A stretch of 64,000 nucleotides of DNA from NCBI GenBank assembly GCA_031761405.1, contig JASEVX010000008.1:73014723-73078722 (forward strand). Reading direction: 5' to 3'. Of the stretch, positions 42,694 through 54,759 are shown piece by piece. The first letter of the stretch is position 1; every line of letters begins with the position of its first letter. The notes beneath the pieces are model-generated. The model worked only from the letters and a program-made list of their open reading frames with translations, made no database searches and was not told the origin of the DNA. Made by a program: the position numbers and the translations under genes. Origin of the DNA: Serripes groenlandicus. Its lineage: Eukaryota; Mollusca; Bivalvia; Cardiida; Cardiidae.

Positions 42694-44751
42694 AATAAAC
42701 AAGAGGGCCAAGATGGCCCTAAATCGATCACCTAATTGATAGTAAATTAGTAGCAAATATTTAACTGCAAATATCTGGAAAAATTTGATCAAGGATTGCA
42801 AATGAAACTGCAAGGAGTGGACACTTCTCAAGAAACAGCTTATCAGTAAAGGCCATTTATATCTTGAAATCTAACAAGAACTTTAATAAGAATGGAATTA
42901 TAAAGTTTTTGTCATTTTGCACCTTTCCTGATGCCGCCTTGCTGCCCTGTTTTTCAACGAAATCAATATGGCTTCAACAGTTTATTTAGAGTGTCACTTA
43001 AGGAACATTTCTACCAAATTATCTTGCAATCGCACAAGCAGATTATGGAGGAAAAGGATTTTAAAATTTGGGTATTTTTCTCACTTTCTGATGCCGCAGC
43101 AACCAAAGTTCTCAATGGAATTTAAATCTTTGAACAATTTTGAAAGAGGACCACCAAAGGAACATTCCTGTGATGTTTTGTGGAAATTGGTCTATTGGAA
43201 TGGTAAGAGTTGGTTGTCATTTGTAGCTAAAAGTTCAATTTACTCCTTTTGTGATGACGCCTGGTTGATATGATTGTGTAACCAATCAAAACGGTTTAAA
43301 CAAATTAAATAGAGGATCATTACAGTAAGATTCGTATTATATTTTCTTAAAATCAGACAAACACTTTCATAAAAATGGAATTTTCAAATTTTGTCATTTT
43401 GCCCCTTTTCTGATGCCGCCTGACTGCCATGTTTTTCGACCAATCAGTATGGCTTGAACAATTTTTATAGAGGGTCACCCAAGGAACATTTCTACCAAAT
43501 TATATTTGAATCTGACAGGCAGATTCGGAGGAGAAGATTTTTAAAGTTTGGACATTTTGTCCCCTTTCTGATGCCGCAGCAAACAAAGTTCTCAATGGAA
43601 TTTAAATCTTTGAACAAATTTGAAAGAGGACCACCAAAGGAACATTCCTGTGATGTTTTGTGGAAATTGGTCTATTGGAATGGTAGGAGTTGGTTGTCAT
43701 TTGTAGCTAAAAGTTAAATTTACCCCTTTTGTGATGATGCCTGGTTAATATGATTGTGTAACCAATCAAAACGGTTTAAACAAATTAAATAGAGGATCAT
43801 TACAGTAAGATTCGTATTATATTTTCTTAAAATCAGACAAACACTTTCATAAAAATGGAATTTTCAAATTTGTAATTTTGCCCCTTTTCTGATGCCGCCT
43901 GACTGCCATGTTTTTCGACCAATCAGTATGGCTTGAACAATTTTTATAGAGGGTCACCCAAGGAACATTTCTACCAAATTATATTTGAATCTGACCGGCA
44001 GATTCGGAGGAGAAGATTTTTAAAGTTTGGACATTTTGTCCCCTTTCTGATGCCGCAGCAACCAAAGTTCTCAATGGAATTTAAATCTTTGAACAAATTT
44101 GAAAGAGGACCACCAAAGGAACATTCCTGTGATGTTTTGTGGAAATTGGTCTATTGGAATGGTAGGAGTTGGTTGTCATTTGTAGCTAAAAGTTCAATTT
44201 ACCCCTTTTGTGATGACGCCTGTTTGCTATGACTGTGTAACCAATCAAAACGGCTTTAACAAATTAAATAGAGGATCATTAAAGTAAGATTCGTATTATA
44301 TTTTCTTAAAATCAGACAAACACTTTCATAATAATGGAATTTTCAAATTTTGTCTTTTTGCCCCTTTTCTGATGCCGCCTGACTGCCATGTTTTTCGACC
44401 AATCAGTATGGCTTGAACAATTTTTATAGAGGGTCACCCAAGGAACATTTCTGCCAAATTATATTTGAATCTGACCGGCAGATTCGGAGGAGAAGATTTT
44501 TAAAGTTTGGACATTTTGTCCCCTTTCTGATGCCGCAGCAACCAAAGTTCTCAATGGAATTTAAATCTTTGAACAAATTTGAAAGAGGACCACCAAAGGA
44601 ACATTCCTGTGATGTTTGGTGGAAATTAGTCTTGCGGTTCAGGCGGAGATGATGTTTAAAGCTAAAAGTTAACGCCGGACGGACGGACGGACGACGGACA
44701 AAAAGTGATCAGAATAGCTCACCTTGAGCCTTCGGCTCTAGGTGATCTAAA
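42694..44751 (+). mobile_element. Pearl/HINE-like element with ~480-bp composite units, M = gatcacct
   Basis: Head aacaagagggccaagatggc, M cgatcacct (42724-42732). Large units contain ctgatgccgcctgactgcc and aaccaaagttctcaatggaa, nearly identical between 43380 and 44640. Tract ggacggacggacggacgacg, hairpin agctcaccttgagcc-ttc-ggctctaggtgatct, AAAA. The distal arm carries the same base change as M. Confidence 0.75.
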
Positions 44752-44871
44752 AAGCATTTTTAAGTGGGCAATGCTAATTGATGATATTTTATAAAAAGAC
44801 TTAGTATTTGGCATCCATATACTAATTACTTAAAGTAACTATCATCTGTGACTGAATTATTACTACTCTGC

Positions 44872-45000
44872 ATTTTCAACCATATGGGTTTTGACTACCC
44901 TGTTTTTTCTACCCTGCATTTTCTATCGTATGGGTTTTGACTACCCTGCATTTTCTATCGTATGGGTTTTGACTACCTTTTTTTTTTTTTGACCATATAG
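44872..45000. repeat. ~44-bp repeat, three copies
   Basis: Unit cattttctatcgtatgggtt ttgactaccctg, ending in a T-run and a half MITE (ctgctgcat...aaggTTAA). Confidence 0.7.
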
Positions 45001-45079
45001 GTTTTGACATACACTCGTTTTAAAGGTTATCTGCTGCATATTTGTTTGCGCAAAAAGGTTAAGAACATTATAGGAAAAG

Positions 45080-47995
45080 AGTTGACTGTAGTCTGTTCAC
45101 ATAAAGGTATTGAGGTGACACCGTGTATTACAGAACTGTAATTCTATTCAGAGGCGACAGTGTATTACATAACTGTAACTCTTTTCAGAGGTGACACCAT
45201 GTATTACATAACTGAGTTGACTGTAGTCTGTTCAAATAAAGGTATTGAGGTGACACCGTGTATTACAGAACTGTAACTCTATTCAGGTATTGAGGTGACA
45301 CTGTGTATAACTGTAACTCTTTACAGAGGTGACACTGTGTATTACATGACTGTAACTCTATTCAGAGGTGACACTGTGTATTACATGACTGTAACTCTTT
45401 TCAGAGGTGACACTGTGTATTACATAACTGTAACTCTATTCAGAGGTGACACTGTGTATTACATAACTGTAACTCTATTCAGAGGTTACACTGTGTATTA
45501 CATAAATGTAACTCTTTTCAGAGGTGACACCGTGTATTACATAACTGTAACTCTATTCAGAGGTGACACCGTGTATTACATAATTGTAACACATATTCAG
45601 AGGTGACACCATGTATTACATAACTGTTACTCTATTCAGAGGTTACACTGTGTATTACATAAATGTAACTCTTTTCAGAGATGACACCGTGTATTACATA
45701 ACTGTAACTCTATTCAGAGGTGACACCGTGTATTACATAACTGTAACTCTATTCAGAGGTGACACTGTGTATTACATAACTGTAACTCTATTCAGAGGTG
45801 ATACTGTGTATTACATAACTGTAACTCTATTCAGAGGTGACACCGTGTATTACATAATTGTAACACATATTCAGAGGTGACACTGTGTATTACATAATTG
45901 TAACTATTCAGAGGTGACACCGTGTATTACATAAATGTAACTCTTTTCAGAGGTGACACTCTGTATTACATAACTGTGACTCTATTCAGAGGTGACACCG
46001 TGTATAACATAACTAAGTTGACTGTAGTATGTTCACATAAAGGTATTGAGGTGACAACGTGTATTACATTACTGTTACACTATTCAGAGGTGACACTCTG
46101 TATTACATAACTGTAACTCTATTCAGAGGTGACACCGTGTATTACATAACTAACTCTATTCAGATGTGTCACCGTGTATTACATAAATGTAACTCTTTTC
46201 AGAGGTGACACTCTGTATTACATAACTGTAACTCTTTTCAGAGACGACACTGTATTACATAACTGTAACTCTATTCAGAGGTGACACTGTGTATTACATA
46301 ACTGTAACTCTATTCAGAGGTGACACAGTGTATTACATAACTGTACCTCTATTCAGAGGTGACACCGTGTATTACATAACTGTATCTCTATTCAGAGATG
46401 ACACTGTGTATTACATAACTGTAACTCTATTCAGAGATGACACCGTGTATTACATAACTGTAACTCTATTCAGAGGTGACACTGTGTATTACATAACTGT
46501 AAATCTATTCAGAGCTGACACCGTGTATTACATAACTGTAACTCTATTCAGAGATGACACTGTGTATTACATAACCGTTACTCTATGCAGAGATGACACT
46601 GTGTATTACATAACTGTAACTCTATTCAGAGGTGACACCGTGTATTACATAACTGTAACTCTATTCAGAGATGACACTGTGTATTACATAACCGTTACTC
46701 TATGCAGAGATGACACTGTGTATTACATAACTGTATCTCTATTCAGAGATGACACTGTGTATTACATAACTGTTACTTTAATCAGAGATGACACTGTGTA
46801 TTACATAACTGTAACTCTATTCAGAGGTAGCACTGTGTATATCATAACTGTATCTCTATTCAGATATGACACTGTGTATTACATAACTGTAACTTTATAC
46901 AGAGGTGACACAGTGTATTACATAACTGTAACTCTATTTAGAGATGACACTGTGTATTACATAACTGTAATTATATTCAGAGATGACACTGTGTATTACA
47001 TATCTGTAACTCTATTCAGAGGTGACACTGTGTATTACATAACTGTTACTCTATTCAGAGATGACACTGTATTACATAACTGTATCTCTATTCAGAGATG
47101 ACACCGTGTATTACATAACTGTAACTCTATTCAGAGATGACACCGTGTATTACATAACTGTAACTCTATTCAGAGATGACACTGTGTATTACATAACTGT
47201 ATCTCTATTTAGAGATGACACTGTGTATTACATAACTGTATCTCTATTCAGAGATGACACTGTGTATTACATAACTGTATCTCTATTCAGAGATGACACC
47301 GTGTATTACATAACTGTAACTCTATTCAGAGATGACACTGTGTATTACATAACTGTTACTCTATTCAGAGATGACACAGTGTATTACATAACTGTAACTC
47401 TATTCAGAGATGACACAGTGTATTACATAACTGTAACTCTATTCAGAGGTGACACTGTGTATTACATAACTGTAACTCTATTCAGAGATGACACTGTGTA
47501 TTACATAACTGTTACTCTATGCAGAGATGACACTGTGTATTACATAACTGTAACTCTATTCAGAGGTGACACAGTGTATTACATAACTATAACTCTATTC
47601 AGAGATGACACAGTGTATTACATAACTGTAACTCTATTCAGAGGTGACACAGTGTATTACATAACTGTAACTCTACTCAGAGATGACACTGTGTATTACA
47701 TAACTGTTACTCTATTCAGAGGTGACACTGTGTATTACATAACTGTAAATCTATTCAGAGATGACACCGTGTATTACATAACTGTAACTCTATTCAGAGG
47801 TGACACTGTGTATTACATAACCGCAAATCTATTCAGAGGTGACACTGTTTATTACATAACTGTAAATCTATTCAGAAGTGACACCGTTTATTACATTTAT
47901 AACTGTAAATCTATTCAGAGGTTGCACTGTGTATAACATAGCTATTACTCGTTTCAGAGGTAACACCGTGTATGACATAACTGTTACTTTATTCA
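45080..47995. repeat. 39-bp minisatellite, about 2.9 kb, roughly 70+ copies
   Basis: Unit gtgacactgtgtattacata actgtaactctattcagag. 39 is divisible by three, so the plus strand stays open over long stretches reading VTLFRGDTVYYIT; frames break where units lose bases (about 45600, 45900, 46000-46290, 47070). The left part (45080-46290) is more irregular than 46290-47880. Confidence 0.9.
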
Positions 47996-48312
47996 ATAGT
48001 CATAGTTCGATTTACAGTTAAATTTCCCATATTTTTGTCTAGATTTTTCTGCTGCAGAAATGTGGCAAGTGGGAAAGAGTTGAATTATAGGAAATCTTTG
48101 TAAATGATTATATTTTTTATTGAATTGAGTTGAATCATTGTGGCAAAAGATGAAATTTATCATATAACATTTTTGTCTTTTCGCTACAATGTATCAAAAA
48201 AACATCCTCATTAAATGTGTCAACCAAAATGCATAGATCTGTATGTGGTAAACGGTTAAAGTAAGTTGGAAAATGCATTTTGAGAACTATGGTCACTGAG
48301 TGTATAGCTTAC

Positions 48313-48440
48313 CATTAATAACAGAGTCCAAGAAGGATGCACTGTATGTTGTTACTTGAAACACAGGAGGTGAATCATTGAGGTCATTGATGTTCACGGT
48401 ATATAAAACACTGTTCACTGTCGTCGTACCATCGGTTACT
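48313..48440 (-). CDS. Cadherin exon with DxND linker and start of the next repeat (phase 2 to 1, 128 bp)
   Basis: The frame gives VTDGTTTVNSV...VNINDLNDSPPVF...YSASFLDSVING. TDG, V.I.DxNDxPP.F and the Y.A...D pattern are the classic junction between two cadherin repeats; DLND is the calcium-binding linker. The acceptor is tttattgtag and the donor is GTAAGC. Phase 2 at the start matches the end of the 48757-49009 exon, and the joined codon is glycine. The end phase matches the 39330-39398 exon. Confidence 0.87.
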
Positions 48441-48756
48441 CTACAATAAAGGTAGAGAAAGTACAAAATTGTAACCCTGAAGAAAATGTTGTAGGAGAGA
48501 GTTACATTTCAAGGGTTATACATAATAAATGTACCTTCAGAGATTTTCTACATCTTAGCCTTGATGTTTTCGAAGTTAATCCCATCAAAACAAATTGTTT
48601 ATGGAATAGGGTTTACCTCCTCACTTTTTTTTTATTCAATAGATGTGTGCATGTTGCAAGAGTCATCTTGATTCCAATTATGGGTTCAAACCTTGTTAGG
48701 TAGGGATTTTTCTTTCAAAGTTAGTTTTTAGTAGAAACTTGTACATGAATATATAC

Positions 48757-49009
48757 CCAAATGTAAAGTTGTATGTAAGACTGAATTCCGCATCCAATCC
48801 CGTTGGCGTTTTTAACAGTCCTGAAGAAGCGTCCAATAAAAACGGGGGTGACGTAGGGGTCTGGCTAACCATTGAAAAACTCAGTGTGTTACCATCTGTG
48901 TCTTCACCCTCTACTGTCAGAATGGAGACATCTTTTGACGAATTTTCATCAACTGACCCAGGCGAAGTTGTAGACACGGGTACTGTAAATGAAGGTGCTG
49001 CACTTTCAA
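48757..49009 (-). CDS. Cadherin-repeat exon (phase 1 to 2, 253 bp)
   Basis: The exon follows a pyrimidine-rich acceptor (ctcttttacag) and ends at a GTATAT donor. It encodes most of one cadherin repeat: an AAPSF start, then SVDENSSKDVSILTVEGEDT, matching the family pattern xExN...V..V.A.D.D, then LDASSGLLKTP and LDAEFSLTYNFTF, matching F.LD..SG.L.T...LD.E....Y.F. The domain is extracellular and calcium-binding in the family. The start of this repeat is in this exon, so at least one exon must lie upstream; none is recognisable to the right end of the window. The longer ORF in this frame runs into the introns at both ends, so the exon borders come from splice sites and phase. Confidence 0.85.
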
Positions 49010-49164
49010 CTGTAAAAGAGTATAATAGTAACATGTGTTAATCCTTTCTAACATAACAACAAATCGGCAGCAGATGGCTTCGAAAACATTTCGGCAACAA
49101 GAAGACCATCTCAGTCCTATATCACTCAGCTGATTAAATAGAACTTTGATAGGGACACATACAC

Positions 49165-51540
49165 TGGGACCCCTCTATACTGCTGTTTTCGGTATAACGC
49201 TGGTCTTGCTTGGCTGAATTTTAGTGCATGAAATATGTGGGAATAGAATTATAAATTTTCAAAAACTTAACGTTTGAAACACCAAAATACGATCCGAGTA
49301 ATAGATCTCATTTTTGCACTATCAAGTTAATCCACATGTTTGCATAACGCTTTGTTCAACATTACAATAATAGACAGGTAAAAAAAAAAATTAATATTGT
49401 TATTGAGCGGCTGCTTGCATAACGCTTTTAATATTACAACAATAGACAGATAAACAAGAGGCCCAAGAGGGCCAGTATCGCTCCACGGCCATTAGGCAAA
49501 AATTAAATTTCCAAACAGCCCCGTCCCCTGATAGCCATGTTTTTGACTAATCAACATGGCTTGAAGAAATCTGATAGAGGGTCACACTAGAAACATTTCT
49601 ACAAAATTATTTTAAAATCTGACTGACACTTTCGTCGGAGAAGATTTTTTAAGTTTTCACTATAGCCATGTAAGGCAAAATAGCCCCGCCCCCCCTGGCG
49701 GTCATAGTTTTCGACCAATCAACATGGCTTGAAGGAATCTGATAGAGGGTCACACTAGAAACATTTCTACACAATTATTTGAAAATTGGCCCGACACTTT
49801 CGTCGGAGAAGATTTTTTAAGTTTTCACTATAGCCATATAAGGCAAAATAGCCCCGCCCTCTGGCGGCCATGTTTTTCGACCAATCAACATGGCTTGAAG
49901 GAATCTGATAGAGGGTCTCACTAGGAACATTTCCACAAAATTATTTGAAAATTGGCCAAACACTTTTGAAGGAGAAGATTTTTTAAGTTTTCACTATAGC
50001 CATATAAGGCAAAATAGCCCCACCCTCTGGCGGCCATGTTTTTCGACCAATCAACTTGGCTTGTAGGAATCTGATAGAGGGTCACCCAAGGAACATTTCT
50101 ACAAAATTATTTGAAATCTGCCTGACATTTTCGGAATAGAAGATTTTTTTTTAAGTTTTCACTATAGCCATATAAGGCAATATAGCCCCGCCCTCTGACG
50201 GCCAGGTTTTTTGACCAATCAACATGGCTTGAAAGAATCTGATATAGGGTCTCCCAAGAAACATTTCTACAATAAAAAATTGAAATTGGCCAAACACTTT
50301 CGGAGAAGAAGATTTTTTAAGTTTTCACTTTAGCCATATAAGGCAAAATAGCCACGCCCCCTGGTGGCCATGTTTTTCGACCAATCAACATTTCTTGAAG
50401 GAATCTGATAGAGGGTCACCCAAGGAACATTTCTACAAAATTATTTGAAAATCGGCCCGACACTTTCGGAGAAGAAGATTTTTTAAGTTTTCACTATTTT
50501 TTTCTTTCGGTTGCTATGGAAACCAGAATTCTGGATGGATAAAAAAAAATTGAAGGAATTTAGTGGAGGACATTGAGAGGATGCTTCCTATGAAGTTTCA
50601 ACCGAATTGACAAAGTGGTTAGGGAGGAAGTTTCAACCGAATTGACCAAGTGGTTAGGGAGGAGAAGTCGTTTAAAGGAAAAAGTTAACGCATGTACGCA
50701 CGACGGACAATTCGCCATGACATAAGCTCGACTGGCTTTCAGCCAGGAGCTAAAAATCGATATCGGGTGTAATAATTTTGTGTGCATTACGCTTATTGTG
50801 TTCAGTCACCTTGTAAACTGATACAACTTTAAACGACCGTGGCTGTCATGGTGTGACAAACGAACAAGCTCAATTTCTAACTTCATAATGTAAGAAACAA
50901 CCAATTCTGAAAATTTCGAAGAATTTTGTCTGGATGTCATCCATTTCTTCCATCTCCGTAGTGAATACAATTTAGAAAACCCAAAATATACATGTGACTA
51001 TTCCAGCCAATCTTATTTGCGATATGTAAATTAGCCCAAATGACTGTATGCAGTAAACGTCATCAATATCGGGGCCGTTGAATAGGCATGCGCACGAGAC
51101 ATGTATCAATTGTAAACTTCCGCAAATATTGCAAAACTGAAAGTATACTCCCAGCCACTCGGTAAATCTCGAAAGTTCACTGCAATTACCGCGAATTGTC
51201 AAAGAAATAACCCTGTAAAAGATCGATGATTAGAAATGCGTATTATTCGGTCCAAAAATCAGCTGGAGCCTGAAATCTCACCACGCATATTGATATTTGC
51301 ACTTGCAATTCGCGTGTATGCGAGCTTAAATTCGAGCCCTGATACATCTATCAAATGTCAAAAAAACAGGTAAATATATCTTGCAAGCTTGTTTTAGCCA
51401 AAAACACTTTCTCTTTGCAATTTAATTAGTGTATGCATTATAGATGGGTGGGTGGGGTAATGACTCGGCGGATTTTTGGAACAGCGTTATCAATTTAACC
51501 CCGTTAATATAGCTGTGCAAGACCTCCCAAGTACAGCGTT
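49165..51540. mobile_element. Possible larger TIR element hosting 49452-50756
   Basis: The left side acactgggacccctctatac and ggtataacgctgg loosely mirror the right side cagcgttgtaatgagtctac, acagtgtac. Internal short duplications (gcataacgctttgttcaaca, ttacaataatagacag). The match is imperfect; no transposase frame was found. Confidence 0.25.
49452..50756 (+). mobile_element. Second ~167-bp-array element with gctccac ends
   Basis: Head acaagaggcccaagagggcc, gctccac. About six monomers are related to those of 1102-2378. The tail gcacgacggacaattcgcca is followed by aagctcgactggct / agccaggagct and AAAAA; the distal arm has lost two bases of M. A short internal duplication is seen at 50600-50670. 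Confidence 0.72.
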
Positions 51541-52247
51541 GTAATGAGTCTACAGTGTACTTCTTTGGCGAAATATTGTGTCTCACATTTATGTCAGAAG
51601 CAGTAAATGTATGCAGTTATGGTGTGACCCAATTTAAAAATGCTGACCTTTAACTACATTTAACTATATAGAGGATTTTTCATGATTTCATTTATTATCA
51701 CTTTTAATTAACAAGTTTAATAAGATGATATGCAGTGAGCCTTGGCAAGCGTCATATCCAGCTTAGTTAACAAGTTTATTTAAAGTGACATAAATAGACA
51801 TGAATCAGAAATTCTATTTATGAGGCGTATTTCGAAAAAATGTACATGAAATTTGGTCAATAATGTCAAACTGCTGATGTGACATCATTTTCATAGTCTG
51901 CGTTGTAACAAAGACTTGAGCGTAAGACTGGAAACCAAACTATTAGTGTCATACATTATTTAAGTCATTGGATTTTGACACTCCCAGAGAGGGCTTTATG
52001 CGATATATACATGTAAAGTATATTTTTTATGTTTACATCATTCCCTGGGTTGGGGCAATTTTACCCCAGGGACATAATGTCTACAAATTAATAGAGTACA
52101 GCTTTGTGATGGTACATACCAAATAACTATAAACCTCTAACACTTGCATTTTTTGACAAATACATCTGTAAACTTTTTATTGTATGCACATGGGGACCAA
52201 GCCTCTATGGCAACTATGTTTATTTATAAGCAAATAAAAACAATTAT
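50757..52247. other. Unique DNA, nothing recognised
   Basis: CpG is somewhat higher at 51040-51330. No exon of the cadherin gene was found here by frame or motif. 52040-52110 has a gggttggggcaattttaccc hairpin-like word. Confidence 0.45.
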
Positions 52248-52460
52248 TAACAAGAGCATTGCAAGCGAACGGCAAAATGCTCGTCAAAAAAAGGGGCATT
52301 ACTGAATAACTATTTAAGCCCGAATTATGTGATTTGGTATAGACATGCGTTCCTAGGAACATATGTACCAAGTTTCATTTTAATAAGTTGAACATTTTTT
52401 GAGTTATGAGGTAAGGTTAAAGTTTTGTGACAGCGCAGACGACCCTGACATTTTTTCTTC
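52248..52460 (+). mobile_element. Head fragment of a pearl/HINE-like element
   Basis: It begins aacaagagcattgcaagcga with aaatgctcgtc, then one unit-like stretch ending agttttgtgacagcgcagac. No hairpin tail. Confidence 0.4.
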
Positions 52461-52499
52461 AAAAAACAAACAAGCTTAAAATTATTATCAAATCATGTA

Positions 52500-52650
52500 A
52501 GTACTTTTGGACAAGAAGATTTTTAAAGTTTTAAATTTATACATATAAAGGAAAGCCCTTTTGACCATGTTTTTCAACAGATCGTAATCATTTGAACAAT
52601 CAAGGTAGAGTTTCACCAAAGGAACATCCCTGCCATTTTCAAATCAGGAC
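52500..52650 (+). repeat. Decayed unit of the 39463-41644 array type
   Basis: It contains cttttggacaagaagatttt and gaacaatcaaggtagagttt, matching the 39.5-42 kb array. No ends are visible. Confidence 0.4.
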
Positions 52651-52883
52651 AAGAATTTGTTTAAACTAGATACCCACAGGCAACCTAATTGTTAAGCCTG
52701 CTCCAAATGTTTTGTCCAAGACATAGTGCTCTTCCATGCAATTGCAAGACAGACTGACAAAGAGTTGACCTGATAGCAGTTAATTAAGGGCATTCTGCGC
52801 TACCGAAGTGGTTGTAAAATGTCAAAAGTACAAAGACCTAACATTTTTATACTTTTGAGATACCATATTATTCTGAAGTTTAA

Positions 52884-53239
52884 AGGTGCTGAACTCCAGG
52901 TGGAGCTAAAAAAAATTGAAATGTTGAAATTTCTGCAAATATTGCTAATAGTGACAACAAAGTAAGTAATAAATAATTCAAAATTGTTTTGGCAGAAAAT
53001 ATTGAAAAAATTCAATTGAAAGTCATTGAAAATGTACAAGATTTGGCTTACTGGGTATGTCTACCCAGTAAAAATGAAGCCTACACGATCAATATTCAGA
53101 TGTTTATTGTAATGAAAAGAGAAATTATTACTCTAATTTCATCTCAGAATTATGATTCTTATATTTCGAAACAACTTTTGCACAGTTTTAAAACTTTGAC
53201 TGTATACTACATGTATCTATAATCTGGAGTTCAGCACCT
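52884..53239. mobile_element. Second TTAA MITE family, perfect 16-bp termini
   Basis: AGGTGCTGAACTCCAG at the left and its exact reverse complement at the right, flanked by TTAA (52880-52883, 53240-53243). 356 bp, close in length to 17240-17609 and sharing CTGAACTCCAG. The interior is AT-rich with no transposase. Confidence 0.82.
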
Positions 53240-53657
53240 TTAACATACATCATTTTGTGTATGTTTTGTGTATGAAAGGTTCAGGCATATTTAACATAGG
53301 AATAATTTTACACACATGTACTTATCCTCATTGAATACTAAATCCTGAATCTGAATATCTAATGAATAATGGAATATTTTGTGTTTTGGTACTTCAATCC
53401 CACTTTTGGAATTATGTAGTGAAGGGGGTGTCAGTAGTAGACACAAATATAGGAACCCTTAGGAAAATGAGTTTTTGTTTAGATCTTACTGAGAAATTTA
53501 CCAAACAAACAATTGTAGCATCAAACTTTAGAACAGTAATGACAAAATCTACAAGTCGGAAAGGGTTAAAAGAGAAAGGTCTCCTTTTTCCAAAATTTGT
53601 TTTCACTTCTTCCATCATCACCTTATCATGGTGAACATGTGTGCCCAGTAACTTGGG

Positions 53658-54753
53658 CAGGGTTTTCCATGACGCACAAATCCTGCGTCATTGACGCATT
53701 TTCAATTCAAATGACCCCCAAAAATAATATCTGTGCGTCCCTATAGATGGACGCAATGTCGGTAAATCGAAGTTCATTCTATAATCTCGGTTTTCCAAAA
53801 ATCTATATTTAACTTAGTCCTTATCCTTTTAATCCACCTCATAGAGGCCTGACGTTTAATAACTCACAATGTGGTCGATTTGAACCGAGGATAACCGAAA
53901 TACGGTATTGTGGGTATTGTTGTTAAAGTACACCAAAATGGATATTAAACGGAATAGTTATATATCTTATTCAAACAAGTTTGGGCGATATTTCGTTTAT
54001 TTATTTTTTACCGATTTCGTCTAATTTATTTAACCGAAAACAAATTTGTTACAGATTTCAAATTTTTCGCCGTTGTGAATTGAATTTGAAAGATTAAAGT
54101 GGTAAAGAGGTAAGCTGCATACATTTTAGGCTCAAACTAATATAATAATAATTACAGATATGGTTTTTTGTATCGTTGCGATAGCTGTCAAGGATATAAA
54201 CGGCATAATAACGTGAATCGAGTCTGTCTGAAACATGCAAACATGCCATGGATTTAGACTTCTGTTGACCAATAAACGAGAAACCGAAAGTCTAAATTAT
54301 TTGGACTATATTTAACTCTGAATGACTGGTTTACGCTTTATCGATAACATAATCTTTTGTCTGCAGCTAGAGCCTTTAGTGCTCTTAAACTTCGTAACAA
54401 GTAACTAAAATTAGACTGCAGTGCATTATTTACTGTATACTATAAAGTAATTTTATTATTTATAGCATAGTTATAATGCTGCAATTTGCATGCATACAAG
54501 TGAACAGAAATTAGTGAACTGAATTGAGTTACATCCAAATCATAATCTTAATATGTTTTCACAAATTGACATTATTAATATTAAAGGGATCATAAAAACA
54601 AAGAACAACACACTTGTTTTTTAATGTTTTTTATATCAATCACTTGATAATAAAGTTCTAATTTTGACCCCCAACATTTATAAGATGACCCTCAACTTTG
54701 ATGACAAGGGGGTCACAATGACCCTCAAGTTTAAAAGCTTAGGGAAAACCCTG
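53658..54753. mobile_element. 1.1-kb non-autonomous DNA transposon, CAGGGTTTTCC ends
   Basis: The left end CAGGGTTTTCC and right end GGGAAAACCCTG are inverted repeats, flanked by the direct repeat CTTGGG (53652-53657 and 54754-54759). The subterminal region has gacgcac...tgcgtcattgacgca. It interrupts an array unit whose sibling at about 54870 reads agtaacttggcaatcc. CAGGG-type ends recall hAT, but those give 8-bp duplications, so the superfamily is open. Confidence 0.68.
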
Positions 54754-54759
54754 CTTGGG

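Larger units (their letters stand above)
333..49009 (-). other. Partial cadherin-EGF gene (span of recognised exons)
   Basis: Five cadherin exons (49009 to 31558) and nine intact EGF exons (25021 to 333) lie on one strand in compatible phases, so I treat them as one gene. The product would be a secreted or membrane adhesion/receptor protein with extracellular cadherin repeats followed by EGF repeats, as in Fat-type cadherins. Phase continuity is seen directly; the single-transcript model is inferred. Every EGF exon ends in G and starts with two bases of a valine or aspartate codon, so any subset can be skipped without a frameshift. The 5' start, signal peptide, transmembrane helix and 3' end are not visible and probably lie outside the window. 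A separate cadherin gene and EGF gene is a less likely alternative. Confidence 0.7.

Noticed and set aside
43454..44652. Near-identical ORFs of 79-99 codons repeated every 480 bp
   Set aside because: They are frames through the units of the 42694-44751 array element; the units carry no known domain and end at the element tail.
46289..47936. Two long ORFs (270 and 291 codons) read as repetitive proteins
   Set aside because: They lie wholly inside the 39-bp minisatellite; the open frame follows from the unit length, and there is no start context, splice chain or known domain.
48739..49041. Plus-strand 100-codon ORF over the cadherin exon
   Set aside because: Antisense shadow of the 48757-49009 exon, which has the domain motifs and splice signals on the minus strand.
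50560..51202. ORFs on the minus strand that could be upstream cadherin exons
   Set aside because: No cadherin motifs (DxND, A.D.D, LD.E) and no splice sites in matching phase; part lies in an array element.
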